Source of the DNA: AP-15 sp963700185
GTDB lineage: Bacteria; Pseudomonadota; Alphaproteobacteria; ATCC43930; CGMCC-115725
Reading direction: 5' to 3'
Length of the DNA: 64,000 nucleotides
Assembly: GCA_963700185.1 (NCBI GenBank)
Contig: CAVOWP010000029.1
Location: forward strand, 1-64,000
The position numbers and the translations under genes were made by a program. Shown here in pieces: positions 1 through 6,410 of this stretch (within the stretch, counting starts at the first letter, position 1; each line of letters starts with the position of its first letter). The notes under the pieces were generated by a model. It ran no database searches, was not told where the DNA came from, and saw only the letters and a list, made by a program, of their open reading frames with translations.

Positions 1-203
1 CTTGAAAAAAGAAACCGTCCCGCTGGCGGGCGTCCATGCCGCGACGCTACAATGCCATTGTGGCAATTCTTTGGTTGCCGTTTTCGGCAACGCGCGTACC
101 GCGATGAAACCCCCGCTATGATTGAGAGTTGAAACTCGGCGCGTAAGCCCAATACCGGCAGCATCATGGACCTTCAGCGCAAGTATGCGGAATTGTCCGC
201 GGC
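1..203. other. No gene recognised; one short perfect hairpin
   Basis: I see no supportable coding region here. Positions 74-80 (GTTGCCG) and 85-91 (CGGCAAC) form a perfect 7-bp inverted repeat around a TTTT loop. No T-run follows, so it is not a convincing terminator. The frame of the decarboxylase fragment that starts at 204 stays open for only a few codons upstream and does not resemble the family there. Confidence 0.4.
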
Positions 204-440
204 ATGCCCGAGATCCCGGAAAACCAGATGTTCAACATGAAGCCGAACTCGCTGATCTACGGCGCCCGCTACGATAGGATGATGGAAGCCTTCAGCGGCA
301 AGGGCTTCTTTGTCGAGGACCCGAAGGATTTGAAGGGCGCCCTCGAAGAAGCGATGAACTTCCGCGGCCCCGCCCTCGTCAACGTCGTGATCTCACAGGG
401 CTCCGCGAGGAAGCCGCAGCAGTTCCGCTGGCACAGCTAA
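204..440 (+). pseudogene. C-terminal fragment of an oxalyl-CoA decarboxylase-like TPP enzyme
   Basis: The 78-residue frame reads like the last part of an oxalyl-CoA decarboxylase / 2-hydroxyacyl-CoA lyase: a stretch around NSLIYGARYDRMMEAF, then EDPKDLKGALEEAMN, then GPALVNVVIS, and a terminal KPQQFRWHS. In this family the region closes the third (TPP-binding) domain of a protein of about 550 residues. The catalytic N-terminal domain and the GDG TPP motif are missing, so this is a remnant, not a gene with its own start. Two further pieces of the same type of gene lie at about 2250-2370 and 5336-5500, which implies decay or rearrangement of one or more copies. Confidence 0.75.
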
Positions 441-562
441 TCGGCTAGCCTCAAACGCGACAGGGCCGCGCCACAACCGGCGCGACCCTGGCGTCGCGGC
501 GATCACCGGTCCAGAACCGGCTTTCGGCGCAAAAAAGCTAACGGTCACCACGCCTTTTTCCT

Positions 563-610
563 TATGGTATTCGCTTGTTATGGTATTCGCTTGTTATGGT
601 ATTCGCTTGT
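563..610. repeat. Three perfect tandem copies of a 16-bp unit
   Basis: The unit TATGGTATTCGCTTGT occurs at 563-578, 579-594 and 595-610 with no mismatch. The third copy encodes the last residues (NKRIP) and the stop codon of the leftward gene at 594-1661; the two others lie just downstream of it. It may be a slippage expansion of the gene's 3' end. Confidence 0.95.
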
Positions 611-1661
611 TTCTGTACCAAATTCTGATCCTTAGAACGGCTGCAACTAGCGCACCTAGTATTGCCAACGATACCGCTGGATAATGACTTAACGAATAGT
701 CCCATATCGTGATATCCCTCGAATATCCTGCCAATAGATTTGCGACGAGTCCAGCTGCGGCTACCACTGCCGCGAGCTCTATGAAATATTTGTATCTTCC
801 ACGCTCCTCGACCAGTTTGTCAATCCGCTCCGCTACACCTGTTACATCGTCAATTCCCCTAATAAACCTAGACCAATTACCTATTTCTTTAAATTTATTA
901 GCTACCCCAACCTCTTTGACGCAATCCTTACAGAGTTCACAAAGCCCTTTCGCTTGGTATGATGCCTTCTCTCCGCCTATCCAGTTGGCTTCCGCCACAC
1001 ACAATGCTTGATGATCACGATCTAAATCTTGTGAGAATATTCTCCCTGCGAGAAAATGCGCTATATTAGTAACAATATATCTGGATATGATCGCCCGTCT
1101 TGCATGCACGTCGCGGTCTTTATCCCACGCTTCAGGAAATATTAACCCAACCCTAGCTAGTGAGATAATTGCTATATTATTAAATTGTTTTTCTTTATTA
1201 TTATCAATATCATTTATGGTTACCCCACTTCCTAAGCAAGAATAGGAATCACTGGCTGCCTCTGAGTCAAATGCATTATCTGGTATGTCTGGAACATAAA
1301 CATCCGAGCTGATAGCGATCGCTAAATCGTCATCCCTAAATCCATTCGAAACATTTTTTTCAAGAAATCTTTTAATTTGTGTAAAGGCGTCTAAGTCTAC
1401 GATGTATGAATTAACAGCTTCTCTCTCCACATCTGGCGGTTTTCTGTGGCTGGGATTAAAGTTTATATACTTGAGTTGCGTTTCTTTAATTATCGGTAAT
1501 CCGCGAGCAGTTTTCCCACCCATTACGATGAACTGGAAAATTTTTTGGGAATCATTGAGCAACGCAGCCAACGTATTGATATTACATTGTTGGCTATATG
1601 TAATATACGACGTGGTTGGTACCAAAAATACGCGGACATAGGCTTGTGACTTTGCTGCCAT
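594..1661 (-). CDS. Unknown AT-rich protein with two C-terminal membrane segments
   Basis: I do not recognise this 355-residue protein. The body (residues 1-290) is soluble-looking, with a hydrophobic first strand (YVRVFLVP) and a cysteine cluster CELCKDC at 241-247 that could bind metal. Two hydrophobic segments follow at about 292-312 and 328-345, ending in a basic tail, so the protein is probably anchored with its N-terminal body in the cytoplasm. Base composition is much more AT-rich than the flanking DNA, with Asn, Ile and Lys-rich codons, which points to acquisition by transfer. The ATG at 1661 is the first in frame. There is no clear operon partner; the small membrane protein upstream (1815-2081) is on the same strand about 150 bp away. 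Confidence 0.7.
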   Translation of the reverse strand: MAAKSQAYVRVFLVPTTSYITYSQQCNINTLAALLNDSQKIFQFIVMGGKTARGLPIIKETQLKYINFNPSHRKPPDVEREAVNSYIVDLDAFTQIKRFLEKNVSNGFRDDDLAIAISSDVYVPDIPDNAFDSEAASDSYSCLGSGVTINDIDNNKEKQFNNIAIISLARVGLIFPEAWDKDRDVHARRAIISRYIVTNIAHFLAGRIFSQDLDRDHQALCVAEANWIGGEKASYQAKGLCELCKDCVKEVGVANKFKEIGNWSRFIRGIDDVTGVAERIDKLVEERGRYKYFIELAAVVAAAGLVANLLAGYSRDITIWDYSLSHYPAVSLAILGALVAAVLRIRIWYRNKRIP

Positions 1662-1814
1662 TTCTTCCGACTCCCAGCGCGAGGAAAGGGCTCATATTAT
1701 TGGTAATCGCCATGGGCGCTTGGCATTGCGCCGAGAGGCGCTTGATAGCGTACTATAGGGAGCGCTTGTTCGGATATCGACACGCCGTCTGCGATTTCCG
1801 CGAGGTATTACAAA

Positions 1815-2081
1815 CTAGAAGTCGCCGTTGCGTTTCCTCCGTATTCCCTCGCTTATCCCACGAAGTATAGCGAATACGAAGATAACGCCGATGAGGTAAC
1901 CGAGACCTTCTGTCCAAACATTCGGCAAGTACGCGAGTAGCTTAGGCCAGTCCCATAGCAAAACGAAAGGCCAGAGCGCGACATCCGCCCATAAGCGCCA
2001 GTCGTGGAGGTCCAACGGCATCTGCCAATAGCGAACATGGACGAATAAACCGATACCGAAGTAAATAAGATATCGTTTCAT
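1815..2081 (-). CDS. Small membrane protein, unknown function
   Basis: An 88-residue protein starting MKRYLIYFGIGLF, with three hydrophobic stretches (about 4-13, 34-47 and 62-77) rich in Trp, and a basic C-terminus (GIRRKRNGDF). The open frame continues upstream but only as Arg/Ala-rich noise, so the ATG at 2081 is chosen. It lies on the same strand as the unknown gene at 594-1661 but has normal GC content. No family recognised. Confidence 0.45.
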   Translation of the reverse strand: MKRYLIYFGIGLFVHVRYWQMPLDLHDWRLWADVALWPFVLLWDWPKLLAYLPNVWTEGLGYLIGVIFVFAILRGISEGIRRKRNGDF

Positions 2082-2249
2082 GTCTGTGTGCTCTAGCCGG
2101 ACGCGACAAATGCGTCTTAGCCGGTATCCTCGGACTCCGGGCCGGTGTCGGAGTATCAAGGTAACGATTAGGCACGGCAGCGCACTAGGCAAGCAAATTC
2201 GAGTGCGATCGTGAAGCGCCAGAGGAGGCCGTTGCTGGAGGAGCGGCGA

Positions 2250-2370
2250 TGAAAACCTCGCGGCAAGGGCGGGATGCCGGACGACCATCCGCTGTCGGTC
2301 GCGGCGGCGCGCACCTTGACATTGCAGAACGTCGACGTCGTGTTCCTGATGGGCGCCCGCTTCAACTGCG
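2250..2370 (+). pseudogene. Internal fragment of an oxalyl-CoA decarboxylase-like gene
   Basis: The reading frame through 2274-2367 gives PDDHPLSVAAARTLTLQN followed by DVVFLMGARFN, which matches the end of the central domain of oxalyl-CoA decarboxylases and related acyl-CoA lyases. It is preceded by a GKGG-like stretch and followed abruptly by the transposase-associated repeat at 2371, replacing the expected W-I-x-H-F continuation. No start or remaining domains are present. It is a remnant truncated at its 3' side by the repeat element. Confidence 0.7.
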
Positions 2371-2391
2371 GGATTACGGGGACAGTTTACT
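2371..2391. repeat. RAYT-associated repeat, copy 1
   Basis: GATTACGGGGACAGTTTACT plus C. The core GACAGTTTACTC recurs at 2839-2860 and 3894-3914 in the same orientation. It marks the junction where the decarboxylase fragment ends and the 3' end of the transposase remnant begins. Confidence 0.7.
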
Positions 2392-2398
2392 CGAAGCT

Positions 2399-2840
2399 TC
2401 ACAGCAGCCGCGTTTGCCGTGCGCTGTCCCGCTCTACGCGCCGCTTGGGGCCGGGTTTGCCGGGTGCCAGAGGCCGGCCGAGCTGGCGCTCGAGCGTCGC
2501 GATCCATTCCGGCGCCCCAAGCGGTCGGCCGATCGTGGGGGCCCGTTCAATTCGGGCCGCCACCGCCGCGTCGACCGGCATCGCGAGAAGCCCGGCAAAA
2601 TCGGGGATCAGCGCGTGCAATGGCGCGACCGTCGCCAGCTCATCATGCTTGCCCGCGAGATGAGCGCGGGCGCTCGACCATGGCCAGTCTTCGGCACGGG
2701 TCACCAACCCCGCGACCACCGGATTAAGAGCGATGTAACGCGCTGCCGCCAGCAAATGCGGCTCGTCCATCACCACTGCGCCGAAGCGGCCCTGAAATAG
2801 ATGGCCTGTCCAGTGGAACCGCGCGTTGATCGCCCCCCGG
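2399..2840 (-). pseudogene. REP-associated tyrosine transposase (Y1_Tnp / RAYT), N-terminus missing
   Basis: Reading leftward, the frame gives INARFHWTGHLFQGRF, then MDEPHLLAAARYIALNPVVA and EDWPWSSARAHL, the diagnostic C-terminal half of TnpA_REP/RAYT proteins. The first part of the catalytic domain, including the HUH motif, is absent: homology stops at about 2840 where the repeat GATTACATTGACAGTTTACT sits. An ATG at 2776 is available but would only give 125 residues of the domain end. RAYTs mobilise short palindromic repeats by single-strand DNA transposition; this copy cannot. A second 3' remnant of the same gene type lies at 3894-3957. Confidence 0.8.
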
Positions 2841-2860
2841 ATTACATTGACAGTTTACTC
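2839..2860. repeat. RAYT-associated repeat, copy 2
   Basis: GGATTACATTGACAGTTTAC followed by TC. It borders the truncated 5' side of the transposase remnant, in direct orientation with the copy at 2371, so the remnant is bracketed by direct repeats about 470 bp apart. Confidence 0.7.
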
Positions 2861-2883
2861 AAACCTCTGCAGTTAGCAGGTTC

Positions 2884-3153
2884 TTACTCGACATCCTCAA
2901 TCCTGACGCCGTCACCCGCTCGTAGGCTCTCTCGTGCCTTTTCGATGCGGCGCAGAAAGCGCGTGTCGTTTTCGAGCCGGTAATCGAGCCAGTCATCCTC
3001 GGACTCGAAGCCGATCAGCACCCCAGCCGGTTTCCCGTCGCGGGTGATGACGATTTCCTCGTTTTCCGCTTCGTGCAGATGCCGCGAGAGGTCGTCCTTG
3101 ATTTCGGATAGCGGAACCCGCCTCACACCGGATCTCCGAATTGCCTTAGCCAT
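2884..3153 (-). CDS. Phd/YefM-family antitoxin, apparently without toxin
   Basis: The 89-residue protein has the Phd/YefM layout: an N-terminal DNA-binding segment around VPLSEIKDDLSRHLHEAENE, the conserved turn IVITRDGKPAGVLIG, and an acidic C-terminal tail (DWLDYRLEND...RIEDVE) that in this family wraps around the toxin. Antitoxins of this type repress their own promoter and neutralise RelE- or Doc-type toxins. The next gene downstream in the leftward direction should be the toxin, but only the truncated transposase lies there, so it looks like an orphan. The HTH antitoxin and HigB-like remnant are just upstream on the same strand. Confidence 0.8.
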   Translation of the reverse strand: MAKAIRRSGVRRVPLSEIKDDLSRHLHEAENEEIVITRDGKPAGVLIGFESEDDWLDYRLENDTRFLRRIEKARESLRAGDGVRIEDVE

Positions 3154-3207
3154 GCCTCGGCCTTCGATATGGTGACAGTTCGGGGGCGTGGTCCCGGCGC
3201 GGTCGGG

Positions 3208-3489
3208 CTATGCGGCCAATGTAATTTCCAAATGAACCGAGAGCCCGGCGCGAGCGGCGAGCGCCACAAGGGCATCGAGACTGAACTTGCCGACACGGCC
3301 GCGAAGCAGGTCGTTCAGCCGAGGCTGCGTCACGCCGAGGCGTCGCGCGGCGTCCATTTGGGTCACACCCCATGCCGACACGACCTCGTTGATGGCGATC
3401 ATCAGGCTCGAACGGAGCTTCATGTTCTCCGCTTCCGTCGGGGTGTCTTCCAGCGCATCCCACACGCCTTCAAAGACCTCGGTGGTCAT
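3208..3489 (-). CDS. Xre-family HTH antitoxin (HigA-like)
   Basis: A 93-residue protein starting MTTEVFEGVWDALE. A helix-turn-helix occupies about residues 40-75 (TQMDAARRLGVTQPRLNDLL), followed by LDALVALAARAGLSV, as in the antitoxins paired with Gp49-type HigB toxins. The ATG at 3489 is chosen because it overlaps the end of the toxin frame by 20 bp, the usual toxin-first order. It should bind and neutralise the HigB-type toxin and repress the pair. Since the toxin is frameshifted, this antitoxin may now be a leftover or a trans-acting neutraliser. Confidence 0.8.
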   Translation of the reverse strand: MTTEVFEGVWDALEDTPTEAENMKLRSSLMIAINEVVSAWGVTQMDAARRLGVTQPRLNDLLRGRVGKFSLDALVALAARAGLSVHLEITLAA

Positions 3490-3810
3490 CGCATTCTCGC
3501 CATCTGTTCCCCAATCGAGACGTCGCCAAATCCACATCCCGTTTCGCCGTCTGCCGCGTCTTCTTTTGGAACGCGTGAAGCATATAAACCGCGTCCGCGA
3601 ACGTGGCGGTGTAGATTACCCTGAAGGCACCGGCGCGCACGCGAACCCGGATCTCACGAACTCCGCGCCGATCGACGGCATGGGCCTCCAATCATCCGGG
3701 TCGAGTCCGCGCTGTACACGATCCAACTGGTATCCTGCTTCCCGTCGTGCGTCCGCGGGGAAACCCCGAAGATCGTCCAGCGAGCCGCCGAGGAACGCGA
3801 TCGGTTTCAC
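3470..3810 (-). pseudogene. HigB/Gp49-type mRNA interferase toxin, frameshifted
   Basis: The first frame, from a GTG at 3810 with a good AGGAAG ribosome site 6-7 bases upstream, reads KPIAFLGGSLDDLRGF, then REAGYQLDRVQRGLDPDDW. Near 3665-3672 the homology switches frame to GVREIRVRVRAGAFRVIYTA and LHAFQKKTRQTAKRDVDLA, the core and C-terminus of the phage Gp49-like / HigB family (about 110 residues). One base appears to be missing at the switch. Intact members cleave mRNA on the ribosome. The antitoxin overlaps the 3' end. A consensus error cannot be excluded. Confidence 0.8.
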
Positions 3811-3893
3811 ACGCCTTCCTATATCGATAACGATATAATGGACCCGAAACTGCGGTTCAAGCTCGCCATCCTGATTGCTGCTGCGACCGTCAG

Positions 3894-3957
3894 CATTACG
3901 GTGACAGTTTACTCGAAGCTTCACACAGCAGCCGCGCTTGGCGTGCGCTGTCCCGCA
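3894..3957. repeat. RAYT-associated repeat, copy 3, with a transposase 3'-end remnant
   Basis: From 3894 the repeat core ATTACGGTGACAGTTTACTC continues as about 40 bp nearly identical to 2391-2432. On the minus strand this encodes DSARQARLL, equivalent to the last residues of the transposase remnant (DSARQTRLL). It is therefore the terminal piece of a second RAYT copy, whose remainder is gone. Confidence 0.7.
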
Positions 3958-4091
3958 GGCTGATCCGACGGGTTTCGCTGCGCTCAACCCATCCTACGCG
4001 CTTGAAGAAATCACCCTTGTGCTATAAGTGACCATCTGATTGGTCAGGAGACAGGTGTGATAAGGTCAGTCTCGCCGACGCGAAGGCGCAT

Positions 4092-4298
4092 TTGAGCGAA
4101 CTGGTCGAGCGCGCCGCTGGCGGCGAAGCGGTTTGCATCACGCGCCGCGGCAAGCCCGTCGCACAGATCACCGCAGTTGACGCCCCACGCAAGCGCATCG
4201 ATGCAGCGGCTTTGCAGGCGGTGACGGATGCCATGCCGGTGCAGCCCGAGAGCGCCCGCGACTTTATCCGCCGGATGCGCGATGACGATCGGTATTGA
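4092..4298 (+). CDS. Phd/VapB-type antitoxin with a lost start region
   Basis: Residues read SELVERAAGGEAVCITRRGK and PVAQITAV, typical of Phd-fold antitoxins paired with PIN toxins. The same frame extends upstream to about 4056 with the family N-terminus KVSLADAKAHL, but no ATG, GTG or TTG is available there. A CAGGAG ribosome site at 4045-4050 precedes a GTG at 4057 that is in another frame and soon stops. A single-base loss probably destroyed the original start; translation could now begin only at the TTG at 4092, giving 68 residues with a shortened DNA-binding end. The stop overlaps the toxin ATG (TGATG). Confidence 0.6.
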   Translation: MSELVERAAGGEAVCITRRGKPVAQITAVDAPRKRIDAAALQAVTDAMPVQPESARDFIRRMRDDDRY

Positions 4299-4720
4299 TG
4301 CTCTATCTCGACACCTCGATGCTCGTTGCGGCTTTGACGAACGAGCCAGAAACCGCGCGGATGCAGGGCTAGCTGGGACAGCAACCGGGCGGCCACCTGG
4401 CAATTAGCGACTGGGTGACGACCGAGTTTTCTTCCGCCCTCTCAGTCAAGCTGCGCACCAGGCAAATCGGACCCATTCACCGCGCGGACGCGTTGGCGGT
4501 GTTCAACCGGTTGGCCACGGACAGCTTTACAGTGGTCCCGGTGTTTCGGCTGCAGTTCCGCACAGCGGCCCGCTTCGTTGAGCAACACACATTGGGCTTG
4601 CGCGCCGGCGATGCCTTGCATCTGGCGATCTGCGCCGATCACGGTGCAACCCTCGGCACACTCGATCGGCGGCTGAGCGATGCTGGTTCGGTGCTCGGCA
4701 TCAAGACGATGTTGTTGTGA
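4298..4720 (+). pseudogene. VapC-type PIN-domain toxin with an in-frame amber codon
   Basis: From the ATG at 4298 the frame gives MLYLDTSMLVAALTNEPE, then a TAG at 4370-4372 (codon 25), then continues open to 4720 with LAISDWVTTEFSSAL, GLRAGDALHLAIC and LGTLDRRLSDA. The PIN-domain acidic residues are all present: Asp5, the Glu of TEFS, the Asp of AGDALH and the Asp of GTLD. Homologues usually have Trp at the stopped position, consistent with TGG to TAG. Total length about 140 residues is normal for VapC, a tRNA or rRNA endonuclease. Overlap with the antitoxin stop shows the usual coupled operon. Confidence 0.85.
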
Positions 4721-4780
4721 CCTGGCCTTGTTCGGCCCAACATCGCCCCCGAGGAGGGCCTTGCGGCGACGCGCGGACCG

Positions 4781-4798
4781 AACTAACCTAAGTTAGTT
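4781..4798. promoter_or_regulatory. Perfect palindrome, likely antitoxin operator
   Basis: AACTAAC-CTAA-GTTAGTT is a perfect 7-bp inverted repeat in an AT-rich patch 10 bp before the ATG of the Phd-like stub. Phd/VapB operators are palindromes of this kind. The role is inferred from position and shape only. Confidence 0.55.
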
Positions 4799-4808
4799 TA
4801 GTTCTAGA

Positions 4809-4895
4809 ATGCCGATGCTGATCGTCAACATACACGAAGCAAAGACCGCTGACCCGACCGTCGCACAATACCCCGGTCCCGTGCGCAAGGTGTGA
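4809..4895 (+). pseudogene. 5' stub of a Phd-type antitoxin gene
   Basis: The first codons read MPMLIVNIHEAKT, the typical beginning of Phd/VapB antitoxins (usually followed by HLSRLVE). Homology stops after 13 residues and the frame ends at 4893-4895. The palindrome at 4781-4798 sits at the expected operator position, so promoter and start survive while the body has been lost. Confidence 0.55.
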
Positions 4896-4979
4896 CACGC
4901 CGGCGACGCTATGCCGAGACGATAGAGGCTCCGGCCAGAAGATCTATGCGCTGATGGCGACAGGGCATAAACTGGGGCG

Positions 4980-5312
4980 GTGGCCTATCAAACCTTTCGC
5001 GTCGAAATTACCCGCGACGAGACGCGGGACGACGGGCCGGTCGGCATCGAGATTACCGCCTACATCGACCGCATGCCCGAGACCAACGAGGCCACGATCG
5101 GGCGCTTGAGCCGGGCGCAACGCGGAGTTTGGAACAGCCGCCTGCAATATACCGGCGACTTCGATACATTGGCGGAGGCGCTTGCCGCGATTATCGCGGC
5201 CTATCCCGAGGCTGACCGCATCCGCTGCTACGAATATTCGGTCGATGACGAGTATGCGCGCGAAGTGGCGCCGCTCGTGCGATCCGACGAGAAATGGCTG
5301 CCCGTGGCTTAG
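4980..5312 (+). CDS. Hypothetical protein
   Basis: A 110-residue acidic protein beginning with GTG (VAYQTFRVEITRDETRDDG). It looks like a small mixed alpha/beta protein: two beta-rich stretches (TFRVEITR, GIEITAYIDR), then a helix (FDTLAEALAAIIAAYPEADR) and an acidic tail. No signal peptide or membrane segment. I do not recognise a family. It lies between the toxin-antitoxin remnants and the third decarboxylase fragment. The GTG start is the first in frame and has only a weak upstream purine run. Confidence 0.5.
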   Translation: MAYQTFRVEITRDETRDDGPVGIEITAYIDRMPETNEATIGRLSRAQRGVWNSRLQYTGDFDTLAEALAAIIAAYPEADRIRCYEYSVDDEYAREVAPLVRSDEKWLPVA

Positions 5313-5335
5313 AGCCGCCCCTCGGCACGACGCCT

Positions 5336-5500
5336 AACTCGCTGATCTACGGCGCCCGCCACCTAGGATGATGGAGGCTTTCGGCGGTAAGGGCACCTAT
5401 GCCGAGGACCCGAAAGACCTCCCTGGCGAGCTCGACGAGGCGCTGAACTACCGCGGCCCGCCCTCGTCAATGTCAGCCCGGCGCGAAGGAGTGCCTTGCT
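5336..5500 (+). pseudogene. Second C-terminal fragment of an oxalyl-CoA decarboxylase-like gene
   Basis: The sequence repeats the motifs of 225-400: NSLIYGAR, then after a 1-base loss near 5359 MMEAFGGKGTYAEDPKDL and DEALNYRGP, then another shift before the ALVNV equivalent. Aligned to the first copy the nucleotide similarity is high but with substitutions throughout, so this is an older or paralogous copy rather than a recent duplication. It has no start and no upstream domains. Confidence 0.7.
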
Positions 5501-5563
5501 ACATCCCGCACCCGAAGGAAGCCGGCGCGCGCCAACTCCGCGACAGTCGGCGCGCGCGCCTCT

Positions 5564-6199
5564 TCAATGACCGCGGCTCCGGCCATCGTGATCCTCTTCT
5601 TCTACGGCATGAACCTGCCCGCGGATCTCGCCGCCCGGAAAATTTGCCGTGTGTATGTTGACATAGGCGGTGTGGGACGTGATCGCGTCGGTGATCGCGT
5701 CGAAATCGTTGGCCGTTACATTCTGCCCCGGTACCGCAAGGACATTGTCCAGCGTGATCGTTCCCGTCACCGTTGCAGTCGGACTCGGGGTCGTCGTGCA
5801 AGTCGGCGTGATTGCAGACACTTGCGCTGGCGCGGGCTTGGCCGTCGTTTGGCACAGCCAGACGACGATGCCGCCGGAATCACGCGACTTGCCAAAGTGG
5901 ATATGAGCCTGCTGCACGTCAGAAGTGAAGGGACCCGTATAGGTCAGGGTATATGCGATCGTTCCCTTCTGTTTATCGAGATCGAGGTGGAGCGTGCCCG
6001 TGGCGTCGGTCAGGACCGCCCCGGTGTAGCTGGTGGGCGCGGCCGTGCCGAGCGCCGTCACCGTCACGGTAGTCGGTATCGACCCGATTTCGTTGAACCC
6101 CGTCAGGTCCGCAGTAAACTCCTGCGCGCAGGCATAGCTCGCCGAGAACGCGACGGCGGCGGCAGCGAAGGCAGTTGCAGTGATGTCGTATCGACGCAT
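5564..6199 (-). CDS. Secreted CHRD-domain protein
   Basis: A 211-residue protein with a clear signal peptide (MRRYDITATAFAAAAVAF, cleavage near ACA-QE). The mature part is a CHRD (chordin-like) beta domain: GFNEIGSIPTTVTVTALG, TYTGPFTSDVQQAHIHFGK, GIVVWLCQT, and a second half ending AYVNIHTANFPGGEIRGQV, the family's most conserved stretch. An insert with a possible Cys pair lies between the halves (CQTT ... CTTT). The ATG at 6199 is preceded by GGGAGGAAAT, a strong ribosome site, so the longer upstream frame is rejected. CHRD proteins are secreted; their molecular role in bacteria is poorly known. Confidence 0.85.
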   Translation of the reverse strand: MRRYDITATAFAAAAVAFSASYACAQEFTADLTGFNEIGSIPTTVTVTALGTAAPTSYTGAVLTDATGTLHLDLDKQKGTIAYTLTYTGPFTSDVQQAHIHFGKSRDSGGIVVWLCQTTAKPAPAQVSAITPTCTTTPSPTATVTGTITLDNVLAVPGQNVTANDFDAITDAITSHTAYVNIHTANFPGGEIRGQVHAVEEEDHDGRSRGH

Positions 6200-6410
6200 G
6201 ATTTCCTCCCTTGTGTCGATCTTCGGCGTGCGCCTTCCTGGCACGCTGCCCGATCTTAACGACCGACATCCTACTCCGGGAGTCAACTACAGCGAAGGTT
6301 GATCACTTTCCGGTGAAGTACCTCCCTCTCATAGTATTAAGTCGCAGTCGCAACAAGGAGGAGTGACAGTAGCGGCAAGGTTTGGTTCCGGGACTGCGCT
6401 GGGCGATGGA

